From Streptomyces clavifer (lineage in GTDB: Bacteria > Actinomycetota > Actinomycetes > Streptomycetales > Streptomycetaceae): DNA of 64,000 nucleotides. Of the stretch, positions 22,170 to 33,233 are shown one piece after another. Positions within the stretch are counted from its first letter, which is position 1. Each line of letters begins with the position of its first letter. The position numbers and the translations under genes are program-made. The notes below the pieces were generated by a model. The model worked only from the letters and a program-made list of their open reading frames with translations. It searched no databases and had not been told where the DNA came from. Where the stretch lies: assembly GCA_014651175.1 (NCBI GenBank), contig BMWJ01000003.1, positions 186,001 through 250,000 of the forward strand. The letters are read 5' to 3'.

Positions 22170-23062
22170 TGGAATTCCTCACACCCCCCTTCATGCAGCG
22201 GGCCCTGGTAGCGGCCGTCCTGGTCGGCATCACCGCTCCCGCCATCGGCATCTACCTGGTCCAGCGCCGCCAGGCCCTGATGGGCGACGGCATCGGGCAC
22301 ATAGCCATGACCGGGGTCGGCCTCGGCTTCCTGCTGTCCACCAACCCCATCTGGATGGCCACCCTGGTGGCCGTCGTCGGCTCGGTCGTCATGGAGCTGA
22401 TCCGCTGGTACGGGCACACACGCGGCGACATCGCCCTGGCCATGCTGTTCTACGGCGGCATGGCGGGCGGGGTGATGCTGATCAACCTCTCCGGCACCGG
22501 CTCCAACGCCAACCTCACGTCGTACCTCTTCGGCTCGCTGTCGACGGTCTCCGAGGAGGACGTCACCGCGATCGTCGTGCTGGCCGCCTTCGTGATGCTG
22601 GTGACGCTCGCGCTGCGGCGGCAGCTGTTCGCCGTCAGCCAGGACGAGGAATTCGCCCGGGTCACCGGGCTGCCGGTGCGCGTGCTCAACCTCCTGGTCG
22701 CCGTGACGGCGGCGGTCACGGTCACCGTCGCGATGCGGGTGGTCGGTCTGCCGCTGGTCAGCGCGCTGATGGTGGTCCCCGTCGCCGCCGCGCAGCAGAT
22801 CGCGAAGTCCTTCAAGGTGACGTTCGTGCTGGCCGTCGCGATCGGCACGGCGGTGACCCTGGCCGGCACCGTGACCTCCTACTACCAGGACGTGCCGCCC
22901 GGCGCCACGATCGTGCTGCTGGCCATCGCCGTGTTCATCGCGCTGACCGCGCTCGCCACGCCGCTGGCGCGCCGCCGGGCCCGCGGACGCGACAAGGACT
23001 CCGAGGAGTGCACCCTGGAGGTACCGGTGGCTCGCCCGGACGCCGACGACGTGCGGGTGTGA
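22169..23062 (+). CDS. znuB: Zinc ABC transporter, membrane permease
   Basis: 297 residues with about eight transmembrane helices. It matches the ABC-3 permease family: ITAPAIGIYLVQRRQALMGDGIGHIAMTGVGLGF near the N-terminus, an EAA-like loop around QDEEFARVTGLPVRVLN, and VVGLPLVSALMVVPVAAAQQIAKS later. It forms the zinc channel with ZnuC. The ATG at 22169 lies inside the znuC stop, which implies coupled translation and defines the start. Confidence 0.95.
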   Translation: MEFLTPPFMQRALVAAVLVGITAPAIGIYLVQRRQALMGDGIGHIAMTGVGLGFLLSTNPIWMATLVAVVGSVVMELIRWYGHTRGDIALAMLFYGGMAGGVMLINLSGTGSNANLTSYLFGSLSTVSEEDVTAIVVLAAFVMLVTLALRRQLFAVSQDEEFARVTGLPVRVLNLLVAVTAAVTVTVAMRVVGLPLVSALMVVPVAAAQQIAKSFKVTFVLAVAIGTAVTLAGTVTSYYQDVPPGATIVLLAIAVFIALTALATPLARRRARGRDKDSEECTLEVPVARPDADDVRV

Positions 23063-23127
23063 CCGTGCCGCCGGGGCGGGCTGGCACAATGGCCCGACAC
23101 ACGTACGGGCGACACGAGGAGGCACCT

Positions 23128-23562
23128 GTGGCCACGGCGCCGATCAGTGGCACGAACGCGGCCCCGGTACGCGGCCGGTCGACCAGGCAGCGCGCGGCGG
23201 TGGCCGCCGCGCTCGACGAGGTCGACGAGTTCCGCAGCGCCCAGGATCTGCACGACGTGCTGAAGCACCGGGGCGACTCCGTCGGTCTGACGACGGTCTA
23301 CCGCACGCTGCAGTCCCTCGCCGACGCGGGCGAGGTCGACGTGCTGCGCACGACGGACGGCGAGGCGGTCTACCGCCGCTGCTCGACGGGCGACCACCAT
23401 CACCATCTGGTGTGCCGGGTCTGCGGCAAGGCGGTCGAGGTCGAGGGTCCTGCCGTGGAGCAGTGGGCCGAGACCGTCGCCGCCCAGCACGGCTACGTGA
23501 ACGTGGCCCACACGGTCGAGATCTTCGGCACCTGCGCGGAGTGTGCGGGCGCCGAGAACTGA
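23128..23562 (+). CDS. zur: Zinc uptake regulator, Fur family
   Basis: 144 residues. A Fur-type winged helix (RSTRQRAAVAAALDEVDEFRSAQDLHDVL ... LTTVYRTLQSLADAGEV) is followed by the metal-binding dimerization domain with DHHHHLVCRVCGK and a second CxxC in GTCAECAG, which hold the structural zinc. Position next to znuACB identifies it as Zur, which represses zinc uptake when zinc-loaded. GTG 23128 is set by GAGGAGG 5 bp upstream; an ATG at 23089 is in frame but has no good RBS. It is 65 bp after znuB and may be co-transcribed, which would make an autoregulated loop. Confidence 0.93.
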   Translation: MATAPISGTNAAPVRGRSTRQRAAVAAALDEVDEFRSAQDLHDVLKHRGDSVGLTTVYRTLQSLADAGEVDVLRTTDGEAVYRRCSTGDHHHHLVCRVCGKAVEVEGPAVEQWAETVAAQHGYVNVAHTVEIFGTCAECAGAEN

Positions 23563-23589
23563 TCCCGCGGGCCGCCCCCGGTTCGTCCC

Positions 23590-23625
23590 GCCATGGCCCC
23601 CCACCGCCCGGTGGGGGGCCATGGC
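23590..23625. terminator. Bidirectional terminator, zur/uppS
   Basis: A 16-bp perfect stem (GCCATGGCCCCCCACC and complement) with a GCCC loop lies between the convergent zur and uppS stops. Confidence 0.8.
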
Positions 23626-23643
23626 CGTACCGGGGTGCGGGGC

Positions 23644-24495
23644 TCAGGCCGTCGGTCCCGCCTTCTCGGCGGCTTCGGCGGCCTTCTGCACGGCCTTCTC
23701 CTCCGCGCCCCCGAAGCGGCGGTCGCGCCGGGCGAACTCCAGGCAGGCACGCCACAGGTCCCGGCGGTCGAAGTCGGGCCACAGGACGTCCTGGAAGACC
23801 ATCTCGGCGTACGCGCTCTGCCAGATCAGGTAGTTGGACGTGCGCTGCTCGCCGCTGGGGCGCACGAAGAGGTCCACGTCCGGCATGTCCGGGTAGTAGA
23901 TGTACTTCGCGAACGTCTTCTCGTTGACCTTCGACGGGTCGAGCTTCCCGGCCGCGACGTCCTGCGCGATGCGCTGCGCGGCGTCGGCGATCTCGGCCCG
24001 ACCTCCGTAGTTGACGCAGAAGTACAGCGTCATCCTGTCGTTGTCCTTCGTCTGCTCCTGGGCGACCTGGAGCTCCTGGACGACGGACTTCCACAGCTTC
24101 GGCATGCGGCCGACCCAGCGGATGCGGATGCCGAGCTCGTCCATCTCGTCCCGGCGGCGGCGGATGACGTCCCGGTTGAAGTCCATCAGGAACTTCACCT
24201 CGTCGGGCGAGCGCTTCCAGTTCTCCGTGGAGAAGGCGTACAGGGAGAGGTTCTTGACGCCCATCTCGATGCAGCCCTTGAGCACGTCCATGACGACGCC
24301 CTCGCCGACCTTGTGGCCCTCGGTGCGCGGCAGGCCGCGCTCCTTGGCCCAGCGGCCGTTGCCGTCCATCACGACCGCCACGTGCTTGGGCACCAGGTCG
24401 CCGGGGATCTTCGGCGGGGTGGCGCCGGAGGGGTGCGGCTCGGGCGTCTTGTAGTCACGCCGGTTACGTCCGCCGAGCATCCCGCGTACTGCCAT
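23644..24495 (-). CDS. uppS: Isoprenyl transferase (cis-prenyl diphosphate synthase)
   Basis: 283 residues. The cis-prenyltransferase motifs are clear: [12 protein letters not shown] with the catalytic Asp near residue 44, [26 protein letters not shown] and [25 protein letters not shown]. The enzyme condenses isopentenyl diphosphate onto an allylic primer to make the polyprenyl carrier for cell-wall synthesis. A charged Ala/Glu tail ends the protein. It lies 22 bp after recO and is probably in the same transcript. Confidence 0.95.
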   Translation of the reverse strand: MAVRGMLGGRNRRDYKTPEPHPSGATPPKIPGDLVPKHVAVVMDGNGRWAKERGLPRTEGHKVGEGVVMDVLKGCIEMGVKNLSLYAFSTENWKRSPDEVKFLMDFNRDVIRRRRDEMDELGIRIRWVGRMPKLWKSVVQELQVAQEQTKDNDRMTLYFCVNYGGRAEIADAAQRIAQDVAAGKLDPSKVNEKTFAKYIYYPDMPDVDLFVRPSGEQRTSNYLIWQSAYAEMVFQDVLWPDFDRRDLWRACLEFARRDRRFGGAEEKAVQKAAEAAEKAGPTA

Positions 24496-24517
24496 GAGCT
24501 TCTCTCGTCTCCCTGTG

Positions 24518-25264
24518 TCACTTCTCTACGTACCGCAGCGAGCGCAGGCCGCGCTCCAGATGCCAGTGCAGGTAGGCGGACACGAGTCCGCTCCCCTCCC
24601 TGACATGACGCGCCTGTGACGCGTCCGCCGTCGCCCAGTCGCCGGTGAGCAGCGCGCTCAGCAGTTCGACGGCCTCCGCCGAGGGTACGACGCTGCCGGG
24701 TACCCGGCAGTCGCCGCATATGACGCCGCCGGCCGCGACGGAGAAGAAACGGTTCGGTCCGGGCATTCCGCACTTGGCGCAGTCGACGAAGCTGGGGGCG
24801 TACCCGTTGACCGCCAGGGAACGCAGCAGGAACGCGTCGAGGATGAGGTTCGGCGCGTGTTCGGCGCGCGAGAGGGTCCGCAGTCCGCCGACGAGCAGCA
24901 GGTACTGCTGGACCGCGGGCTCGCCCTCGTGGTCGGTGAACCGTTCGGCCGTCTCCAGCATCGCGGTGCCGGCGGTGTAGCGCCCGTAGTCGGAGACGAT
25001 GCCGCCGCCGTACGGCGCGATCGTCTCGCTCTGGGTGCACAGCGGGAGGCTGCGGCCGACGAGTTCGCTGCCGCGGGCGAAGAACTGCACGTCCACGTGG
25101 GAGAAGGGTTCCAGCCGCGCCCCGAATTTGGACTTGGTGCGCCGCACCCCGCGCGCGACGGCGCGCACCCGGCCGTGGCCGCGGGTCAGGATCGTGATGA
25201 TCCGGTCGGCCTCGCCCAGCTTCTGCGTGCGCAGCACGACGCCGTCGTCCCGGAACAAGCTCAT
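24518..25264 (-). CDS. recO: DNA repair protein RecO
   Basis: 248 residues. The N-terminal OB fold begins [27 protein letters not shown], and the central zinc finger shows [13 protein letters not shown] ... GGVICGDC. RecO acts with RecF and RecR to load RecA at gaps and anneals single strands. ATG 25264 is the family start; an upstream in-frame ATG (25282) adds six residues. It precedes uppS, the usual actinobacterial order. Confidence 0.95.
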   Translation of the reverse strand: MSLFRDDGVVLRTQKLGEADRIITILTRGHGRVRAVARGVRRTKSKFGARLEPFSHVDVQFFARGSELVGRSLPLCTQSETIAPYGGGIVSDYGRYTAGTAMLETAERFTDHEGEPAVQQYLLLVGGLRTLSRAEHAPNLILDAFLLRSLAVNGYAPSFVDCAKCGMPGPNRFFSVAAGGVICGDCRVPGSVVPSAEAVELLSALLTGDWATADASQARHVREGSGLVSAYLHWHLERGLRSLRYVEK

Positions 25265-25602
25265 GCGCCCATTGTCGCCCACTGGGGCGGCCGTCCGTCG
25301 ACGGTCCTCGCTCCCGATGGTCCGGCGGGCACGGCCGGATCCCGTGCACGCCGACCGGGGCCGCGCGGGCCCGGGCGGCGCCTCGCCCCGGGAGTCGGGC
25401 GGGGGCCGTGGCGTCGGCGCCCCCGGGAAGGGGCTCCACGGCCGGCCTGCCGCCCGAACCGCGCGCGCACGCCGCCCGCCCCTCGTCGGCGGGCCCGGGC
25501 CGGGAGACGCCCGTACCCGGCTTCGGTCCCGTGGGCGGTGCGCACGGGGGCGCGGGCGGAGTCCGGTCCTGACTCCGCGCGGGCGTGCGCCGGCGCCCGG
25601 TC
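25265..25602. other. Spacer of about 340 bp, no gene seen
   Basis: Very GC-rich, between the TerB-like gene stop and the recO start. I find no conserved coding pattern, clear hairpin with U tract or operator; open frames here lack a plausible start and family likeness. Confidence 0.5.
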
Positions 25603-26280
25603 CTACGAGGGCGTGCGCGCGGCGGCCGCGAGCAGTTCGGCGGTGTCGGTGGGGCAGAGCTGGAGCGCGCTGCCCACCGTCGTCAGCACCTCGCGCTCGG
25701 CCTGGCTGTACGGGCCGTCGGCGAGCGCGATCCTGGCGCCCTGAAGCAGGACCGTCCCGCGGCCGGCCACGGCCAGATGCGGGGCCAGCGGCTTCAGCAC
25801 CTCGTGCAGCTCGATGGCGAGGGCGGCTCCGCAGGCCTCGGCCGCGGGGTCGTGGCCGTCACCGGCCCCGGTGTCCGCGGCGAGCACCTCCACGATGGTG
25901 AACAGCTGCTCCTGGGTGCAGTCGTCGAGCCCGGCGTCGCGGACGGTGGCCGCGGCGGCCTCCAGGACCGTACGGGAGGTGGTTCCGCCGGCGGCGAGCA
26001 CGGCGAGCGTGACGGTGTGCACGGCCTCCCGCAGCATCGCGGAGAAGCGGGTGGTGGTGGGGTGGTCCAGGGTGTCGGTCGGGTAGTGCCCCAGACAGGC
26101 GGCGCACTCCAGGACGGGCCCCGCGCTGCCGCGCCGCAGCAGCGGCATGCCGATCACGGTGAAGCGGTGACGGCCGGTGAGACGCCGGTAGTTGCGGTCG
26201 CCGCCGCACCCCGGACAGAAGAACTCACCGTCACCGACGGTGTCCCAGACGGTACGGGTGCCGTAGATGCGCAGTCTCAT
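25603..26280 (-). CDS. TerB-family protein with N-terminal zinc ribbon
   Basis: 225 residues. It starts MRLRIYGTRTVWDTVGDGEFFCPGCGGDRNYRR with a CxxC that pairs with a later CAAC to form a zinc ribbon. The C-terminal helical part (AIELHEVLKPLAPHL ... RIALADGPYSQAEREVLTTVGSAL) has the acidic helical repeats of the TerB/DjlA-like tellurite-resistance fold, a probable metal-binding module. Role unknown; tellurite resistance itself is not implied by a lone TerB-like gene. ATG 26280 is where homologous sequence begins; the longer frame is rejected. Confidence 0.75.
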   Translation of the reverse strand: MRLRIYGTRTVWDTVGDGEFFCPGCGGDRNYRRLTGRHRFTVIGMPLLRRGSAGPVLECAACLGHYPTDTLDHPTTTRFSAMLREAVHTVTLAVLAAGGTTSRTVLEAAAATVRDAGLDDCTQEQLFTIVEVLAADTGAGDGHDPAAEACGAALAIELHEVLKPLAPHLAVAGRGTVLLQGARIALADGPYSQAEREVLTTVGSALQLCPTDTAELLAAAARTPS

Positions 26281-26507
26281 GGCGCGTTGTCCTTTGGCTG
26301 ACCGCACGTCGCACACCTCCGTAATGCTCCGGCAACATTGCCGTGTTGGACGTGATGTTAGCCACATGCGTGAGGTGCCGTCAGCATCCTGGATGTCACA
26401 ACACCCGGAGATGGCCGAACCCCGCCCACCCCTTGCGGGGCGGCGGGGCTCTCCTGCCACATCACTTCACGGCTTATCGGACGTTTGTCCGTAGCACCTG
26501 GGGGCTG

Positions 26508-28426
<1,919 letters not shown>

Positions 28427-28548
28427 GATGCGGCAACACTAACCGAGGGGCGCCCGATACGTCGGTCCGTATCAGTATGCGGGATCACGTCCCGATGAGG
28501 GCAAAACGGTGACTCATCACTCTATTTCGTCAATCACGATCGCAAGCA

Positions 28549-28564
28549 GTGACAGGCATGTCAC
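28549..28564. promoter_or_regulatory. Palindrome GTGACA-GGCA-TGTCAC
   Basis: Perfect 6-bp arms around 4 bp, between divergent leuA and the M4 protease gene, 20 bp before the chosen ATG of the protease. A nearby GTGA-CTCA-TCAC (28509-28520) shares the half-site. Candidate operator; the binding protein is unknown. Confidence 0.4.
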
Positions 28565-28584
28565 GGAGTGCCACAGTCGATGGC

Positions 28585-29658
28585 ATGCAGCCTCGCACCA
28601 ACGGGTTCCAGCCCGTCTTCTGCACCATCGTGCCGCCCCACCTCCTCGACAAGCTGTCCCAGGCCGACGACCCCCTCCTCGCAGGCCCCGCCCGCCGCAC
28701 CCTGGAGGCGGACGGAGCGCGGCGCCACCACCGGCAGGTGACCGCACTGGCCTGGGCACCCCATCCCCCGCGCACCGCCGACCCGGTCCCCACCAAGCCC
28801 CACCGCACCCTGTACGACTGCCGCCACGGCACGGATCTGCCGGGCCGCAAGGTCCGGGACGAGGGCGACGACCCCACCGGGGACGCCAGCGTCAACCGTG
28901 CCTACGCGGGACTCGGCGCCACGTTCGAGCTGCTGCTCGCGGAGTACGGCCGCAGCTCGATCGACGGCAAGGGGCTGCCGCTGATCGGCTCCGTGCACTA
29001 CGACGAGAAGTACAACAACGCGTTCTTCGACGGCGAGCAGATGGTCTTCGGGGACGGGGACGGGGAGATCTTCCTCGACTTCACGGTCGCCATCGACGTG
29101 ATCGCCCACGAGCTGGCACACGGACTGACCCAGTACACGGCGAATCTCACCTACCAGGGCCAGTCGGGCGCGCTCAACGAGTCGGTGTCGGACGTGTTCG
29201 GCTCGCTGGTCAAGCAGTACTCGCTGGGTCAGAGCGCGGAGCAGGGCGACTGGCTGATCGGGGCGGGACTGCTGGCGCCCCGGGTGAGCGGGGTCGCGCT
29301 GCGCTCGATGAAGGCCCCCGGCACGGCGTACGACGACGACGTGCTCGGCAAGGACCCGCAGCCCGCGTCGATGGACGACTACATCGAGACGGACGAGGAC
29401 AACGGCGGGGTGCATCTCAACTCCGGCATCCCCAACCGTGCCTTCTACCTGCTGGCCACCGCGCTCGGCGGCAACGCGTGGGAGCGGGCCGGCCGGATCT
29501 GGTTCGACGTGCTGACCGGGGGCGAGCTGGCGCAGAACGCGGACTTCGCGGCCTTCGCCCGGCTGACGGTCGCGGCGGCGCGCAGCAGGTTCGGCGAGGG
29601 CGACGAGGTGGAGGCCGTGCTGAAGGCCTGGTCGGAGGTGGGCGTGCCGACCAGATGA
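28585..29658 (+). CDS. M4-family (protealysin-like) metalloprotease
   Basis: 357 residues. No signal peptide. The N-terminus FQPVFCTIVPPHLLDKLSQ carries the PPxxL propeptide motif of protealysin-like proteases. The thermolysin core has the zinc motif in DVIAHELAHGLTQY (HExxH), the third ligand Glu in GALNESVSDVFGS, and a C-terminal domain with GGVHLNSGIPNRAFYLLA holding the transition-state His. It is a zinc endopeptidase, synthesised with a short propeptide. ATG 28585 is the family start; ATG 28558 and GTG 28549 are in frame but overlap the palindrome. The inhibitor gene follows 52 bp downstream. Confidence 0.92.
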   Translation: MQPRTNGFQPVFCTIVPPHLLDKLSQADDPLLAGPARRTLEADGARRHHRQVTALAWAPHPPRTADPVPTKPHRTLYDCRHGTDLPGRKVRDEGDDPTGDASVNRAYAGLGATFELLLAEYGRSSIDGKGLPLIGSVHYDEKYNNAFFDGEQMVFGDGDGEIFLDFTVAIDVIAHELAHGLTQYTANLTYQGQSGALNESVSDVFGSLVKQYSLGQSAEQGDWLIGAGLLAPRVSGVALRSMKAPGTAYDDDVLGKDPQPASMDDYIETDEDNGGVHLNSGIPNRAFYLLATALGGNAWERAGRIWFDVLTGGELAQNADFAAFARLTVAAARSRFGEGDEVEAVLKAWSEVGVPTR

Positions 29659-29710
29659 GCGGGTAGGTACGAGCGGGCCGTCCGGACGGGTCAGGCAGGA
29701 GTCATCACGC

Positions 29711-29977
29711 ATGCGCATTCAGGTGAGCCGGACCGGCGGGTTCGCCGGCATCGCACGTCATGGCGAGGTCGACACCTCGGGACGGCCCGACGCCGCGGAG
29801 TGGGAGGCCCTGGCCGAGGCGGCGCTCGCCGTCGGCCGGGGCGGCCCGCCCGCGCGGGTGCCGGACGGTTTCCGCTATCGGATCACGGTCGGCGGCCGGA
29901 CCGTCGACTGCGCGGACCCGCGGCTGACCGAGGCGCAGCGGGCGCTGATCTCCCGGGTCCTGAAGGAGGGCGCGTGA
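29711..29977 (+). CDS. Emfourin-type protease inhibitor
   Basis: 88 residues: MRIQVSRTGGFAGIARHGEVDT, then a helical segment AAEWEALAEAALA, a PDGFRYRITVGGRTVDCADPRLTEAQRALISRVL end. This is the pattern of emfourin, the protein inhibitor encoded next to protealysin-like M4 proteases and able to block them one-to-one. The pairing protects the cytoplasm from the protease, which lacks a signal peptide. Followed by a strong hairpin at 30000-30030. Confidence 0.85.
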   Translation: MRIQVSRTGGFAGIARHGEVDTSGRPDAAEWEALAEAALAVGRGGPPARVPDGFRYRITVGGRTVDCADPRLTEAQRALISRVLKEGA

Positions 29978-29999
29978 TCCGGCGCCCCGCGCCCGTACG

Positions 30000-30030
30000 C
30001 ACGAGCGGCCCGGGCCCCGGGCCGCTCGTG
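30000..30030. terminator. Bidirectional terminator, emfourin gene/era
   Basis: CACGAGCGGCCCGG and CCGGGCCGCTCGTG form a 14-bp perfect stem between the convergent emfourin and era stops. Confidence 0.8.
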
Positions 30031-30059
30031 GGCGCCCGGGGCCGGACGCACCCGGACGC

Positions 30060-31025
30060 TCAGAACCCCAGCTTGCGCAGCTGCTTGGGGTCGCGCTGCC
30101 AGTCCTTGGCGACCTTCACGTGCAGGTCCAGGTAGACCGGAGTGCCCAGCAGGGCCTCGATGTGCTTGCGGGACTTCGTGCCGACGTCCTTCAGCCGCTG
30201 GCCCTTCGGGCCGATGATGATGCCCTTCTGGCTGGGGCGCTCGATGTAGACGTTCGCGTGGATGTCGAGCAGCGGCTTGTCCGCCGGGCGGTCCTCGCGG
30301 GGCAGCATCTCCTCGACGACGACGGCGATGGAGTGCGGCAGCTCGTCCCGGACGCCTTCGAGCGCGGCCTCGCGGATGAGCTCGGCGACCATGACCATCT
30401 CGGGCTCGTCGGTGAGGTCGCCCTCCGGGTAGAGCGGCGGGCTCTCGGGGAGCAGCGGGGCGATCAGGTCGGCCAGCAGACCGACCTGCTGGTCCTTGAC
30501 CGCGGAGACCGGGATAATCTCCGCCCACTCGAAGCCGAGCTCTTCACCGAGGCGGGACACGGCCAGCAGTTGCTCGGCGAGCGCCTTGGACTCGACCAGG
30601 TCGGTCTTGGTGATGATCGCGATCTTCGGGGTCTTCTTGATCCCGGCGAGTTCCTTGATGATGAACTTGTCGCCGGGGCCCAGCTTCTGGTCGGCGGGCA
30701 GGCAGAAGCCGATGACGTCGACCTCGGCCCAGGTGGTCCGTACGACGTCGTTCAGCCGCTCCCCGAGCAGGGTGCGCGGCTTGTGGAGTCCCGGCGTGTC
30801 CACCAGGATCAGCTGCGCGTCCGGACGGTGCACGATGCCTCGCACCGTGTGCCGGGTGGTCTGGGGGCGGTTGGAGGTGATCGCCACCTTCTGACCGACC
30901 AGAGCGTTCGTGAGGGTGGACTTGCCCGCGTTGGGGCGGCCCACGAAGCAGGCGAAGCCGGCCCGGTGGGGGGCGTTGTTCTCAGCCTGCTGCGCAGCAG
31001 CTTCTGTGTTCGGTCGAGCGCTCAT
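30060..31025 (-). CDS. era: GTPase Era
   Basis: 321 residues. G1 GRPNAGKST, G2 in RPQTTRHTVRG, G3 VDTPGLHKP and G4 TKTD are intact; the C-terminal KH domain carries YIERPSQKGIIIGPKGQRLKDVG. Era binds the 3' end of 16S rRNA during 30S subunit assembly. ATG 31025 is favoured since GGGGAG is 10 bp upstream; an ATG at 31034 is also in frame. It heads away from the protease pair and is preceded by a cytidine-deaminase-like gene. Confidence 0.95.
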   Translation of the reverse strand: MSARPNTEAAAQQAENNAPHRAGFACFVGRPNAGKSTLTNALVGQKVAITSNRPQTTRHTVRGIVHRPDAQLILVDTPGLHKPRTLLGERLNDVVRTTWAEVDVIGFCLPADQKLGPGDKFIIKELAGIKKTPKIAIITKTDLVESKALAEQLLAVSRLGEELGFEWAEIIPVSAVKDQQVGLLADLIAPLLPESPPLYPEGDLTDEPEMVMVAELIREAALEGVRDELPHSIAVVVEEMLPREDRPADKPLLDIHANVYIERPSQKGIIIGPKGQRLKDVGTKSRKHIEALLGTPVYLDLHVKVAKDWQRDPKQLRKLGF

Positions 31026-31085
31026 GGCGCCCATTCTCCCCGATCCCGGCGGCGGCGTTGCACAGCAGGGCGCCGCCGCCCCGGT

Positions 31086-31439
31086 TCAGCCCGCGGACAC
31101 GGTGCTCCGGAGCGTCCCGTCGGGCCCGGCGAGCAGCACGGGTGTGCCGGGTCCGCCCAGGTCACGGACGGCTGCCCGGTCCTCGGCGGACGGGGCCCCG
31201 GTCTCGGAGACGATCGCGGCGGCCTCCAGGGATGTGGCCCCGCCGGCCACCGCCATCGCGACGGCGGTCTGCAGCGCGCTGAGCTTCAGCGAGTCCAGGG
31301 CCACGGTGCCCGCGGCGTACGTGCGCCCCGTCTCGTCCCGGACGGCGGCGCCCTCCGGCACCCCGTTGCGGGCGCGGACGCTGCGGGCCAGCGTGACGAT
31401 CTTGCGGTCCTCGGGTCCGAGGTCGGTGCTGTCGGTCAT
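31086..31439 (-). CDS. Degenerate cytidine deaminase-like protein
   Basis: 117 residues. The order of elements follows cytidine deaminase (EDRKIVTLARSVRARNGVPEGAAVRDETGRTYAAGTV ... LSALQTAVAMAVAGG), but the (C/H)AE zinc/catalytic motif is replaced by ALQTA and the PCxxC motif is missing; the protein has no Cys at all. It therefore cannot bind zinc as a deaminase and is probably a structural or regulatory relic. It lies 60 bp upstream of era and is likely co-transcribed with it. Assignment rests on overall likeness, so the family is moderately sure. Confidence 0.7.
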   Translation of the reverse strand: MTDSTDLGPEDRKIVTLARSVRARNGVPEGAAVRDETGRTYAAGTVALDSLKLSALQTAVAMAVAGGATSLEAAAIVSETGAPSAEDRAAVRDLGGPGTPVLLAGPDGTLRSTVSAG

Positions 31440-31476
31440 GTGCTGAGCATACGAAGCGGGCGTGCACCCTCCGCGC

Positions 31477-31522
31477 CACGGGGGTCCGGTCGCCCGGTGC
31501 ACGGGGGTCCGGTCGCCCGGTG
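31477..31522. repeat. 23-bp direct repeat, two copies
   Basis: CACGGGGGTCCGGTCGCCC plus GGTG is repeated exactly at 31477-31499 and 31500-31522, and a shorter related GTGCACCGGGCTCGTCG follows. It lies in the 160-bp spacer upstream of the deaminase-like gene. Confidence 0.8.
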
Positions 31523-31599
31523 CACGGCGCTCGTCGGGCCACCCGTGCACCGGGCTCGTCGCGCCGCGCCGCCCTCCGGCCGAGGCCGGGGCGCTGCCC

Positions 31600-31953
31600 C
31601 TACGGCCGGTCCAGCCGGAGGCGCTCCGTCTTCGGCAGACCGGCCACCACCAGGTCGTAGCTGTCCTCGACCAGCTCCCGGACCATCCGGCCCGGGAGCT
31701 CCTGCACGGTCAGCGTGTTCCAGTGCCGCTTGTTCATGTGCCGGCCGGGCACGATCGCGGGGTGCTCCTCGCGGAGCCGCACCGCGTCGTCCGGATCGCA
31801 CTTGAGGTTGACCGTCAGCGGCCTCCCGTCCAGCGCGCTCAGGGCGAACACCTTCCCGAGGACCTTGAAGACCGAGGTCTCGGGGCCGAAGGGGAACTCC
31901 TCGGTGCTCGCGTTGAACTCCAGGCAGAGGGCACGCAGTTCCTGGGGCGTCAT
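31600..31953 (-). CDS. MmcQ/YjbR family protein
   Basis: 117 residues. The MmcQ/YjbR double-wing fold is suggested by ELRALCLEFNASTEEFPFGPETSVFKVLGKVFAL, VNLKCDPDDAVRLREEHPAIVPG and KRHWNTLTV. Such proteins are thought to contact DNA, but no target is known. Its ATG overlaps the stop of the CBS/CNNM gene as ATGA, so it is the last gene of the phoH-ybeY-CNNM operon. Confidence 0.88.
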   Translation of the reverse strand: MTPQELRALCLEFNASTEEFPFGPETSVFKVLGKVFALSALDGRPLTVNLKCDPDDAVRLREEHPAIVPGRHMNKRHWNTLTVQELPGRMVRELVEDSYDLVVAGLPKTERLRLDRP

Positions 31954-33233
31954 TCCGGTTGTGATCCCTCAGGTTCCACCAGCACCGTGACGATCTTGTT
32001 CCTGCGCCCGGCGGGGGACTCCGCGGTCAGCCGGAGCCTGCGCCCGTCGGGAAGGTCCACCACCGACGAGGCTCCGGCGATCGGGACCCGTCCGAGGGCC
32101 TTCGCCAGCAGTCCGCCGACCGTCTCCACGTCCTCGTCGTCGTACTCGTCGAGGCCGAACAGCTCCCCGAGGTCGCCGATGTCGAGCCGTGCGGTCACCC
32201 GGTAGCAGCCGTTCTCCAGCTCCTGGACCGGCGGGAGTTCACGGTCGTACTCGTCGGTGATCTCGCCGACGATCTCCTCGAGGATGTCCTCGATGGTCAC
32301 GATGCCGGCGGTGCCGCCGTACTCGTCGATGACGACGGCGACGTGGCTGCGGTCCTGCTGCATCTCGCGCAGCAGGTCGCCGGCGTTCTTCGTGTCAGGG
32401 ACGAACGCGGCGGGGCGCATCGCCGTGGAGACCAGATCGGCCTCCGCCTCCCGGTTGACGTGCGTCTTGCGGACCAGGTCCTTGAGGTAGACGATGCCGA
32501 CGATGTCGTCCTCGTTCTCCCCGGTGACCGGGATCCGCGAGAAGCCCGAGCGCAGGGCCAGGGTCAGCGCCTGGCGGACCGTCTTGTAGCGCTCTATGCA
32601 GACCAGGTCGGTGCGGGGCACCATCACCTCGCGCACGAGGGTGTCGCCGAGCTCGAAGACCGAGTGCACCATGCGGCGCTCCTCGTCCTCGATGAGCGAC
32701 TCCTGCTCGGCGAGGTCGACCATGGCCCGCAGTTCGGCCTCACTGGCGAAGGGACCCTTGCGGAAGCCCTTGCCGGGCGTCAGCGCGTTGCCGATGAGGA
32801 TCAGCAGCTGCGGGATCGGGCCCATGATCCTGGCCAGCGGCAGCAGGACGTACGCCGCGGCCGTGGCCGTGTTCAGCGGGTGCTGACGGCCGATGGTGCG
32901 CGGCGAGACCCCGATAGCGACGTAGCTGACGAGGACCATCACCCCCATGGCGACGGCCAGCGCCTCCCAGGTCTCCGGGAACTCCTGCAGGCAGGCGTAC
33001 GTGACGAGTACCCCGGCCGACATCTCGCAGGCGACCCGCACGAGCAGGGCCACGTTGAGGTAGCGGGTGGGGTCGGCGGCGACCTGTTCCAGCTTGGCGC
33101 TGCCGCGCCGTCCGGCCCGGACGGCCTCCGCCGCCCGGAAGCTGGAGGTGCGTGCGATGCCGGTCTCGGCACAGGCGGCGAGCCAGCCGACCACGACCAG
33201 CAGGACGGCGCCCGAGATCAGGGGGACGCTCAC
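31950..33233 (-). CDS. CNNM/HlyC-CorC family membrane protein with CBS domains
   Basis: 427 residues. The N-terminal DUF21/CNNM domain has about four hydrophobic segments ([28 protein letters not shown] first). A CBS pair follows ([11 protein letters not shown] ... [52 protein letters not shown]), then a C-terminal CorC_HlyC domain ([21 protein letters not shown]). Relatives act in Mg/Co efflux and membrane homeostasis; haemolysin is a historical name. GTG 33233 overlaps the ybeY stop as GTGA. Conserved operon with phoH and ybeY. Confidence 0.93.
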   Translation of the reverse strand: MSVPLISGAVLLVVVGWLAACAETGIARTSSFRAAEAVRAGRRGSAKLEQVAADPTRYLNVALLVRVACEMSAGVLVTYACLQEFPETWEALAVAMGVMVLVSYVAIGVSPRTIGRQHPLNTATAAAYVLLPLARIMGPIPQLLILIGNALTPGKGFRKGPFASEAELRAMVDLAEQESLIEDEERRMVHSVFELGDTLVREVMVPRTDLVCIERYKTVRQALTLALRSGFSRIPVTGENEDDIVGIVYLKDLVRKTHVNREAEADLVSTAMRPAAFVPDTKNAGDLLREMQQDRSHVAVVIDEYGGTAGIVTIEDILEEIVGEITDEYDRELPPVQELENGCYRVTARLDIGDLGELFGLDEYDDEDVETVGGLLAKALGRVPIAGASSVVDLPDGRRLRLTAESPAGRRNKIVTVLVEPEGSQPE

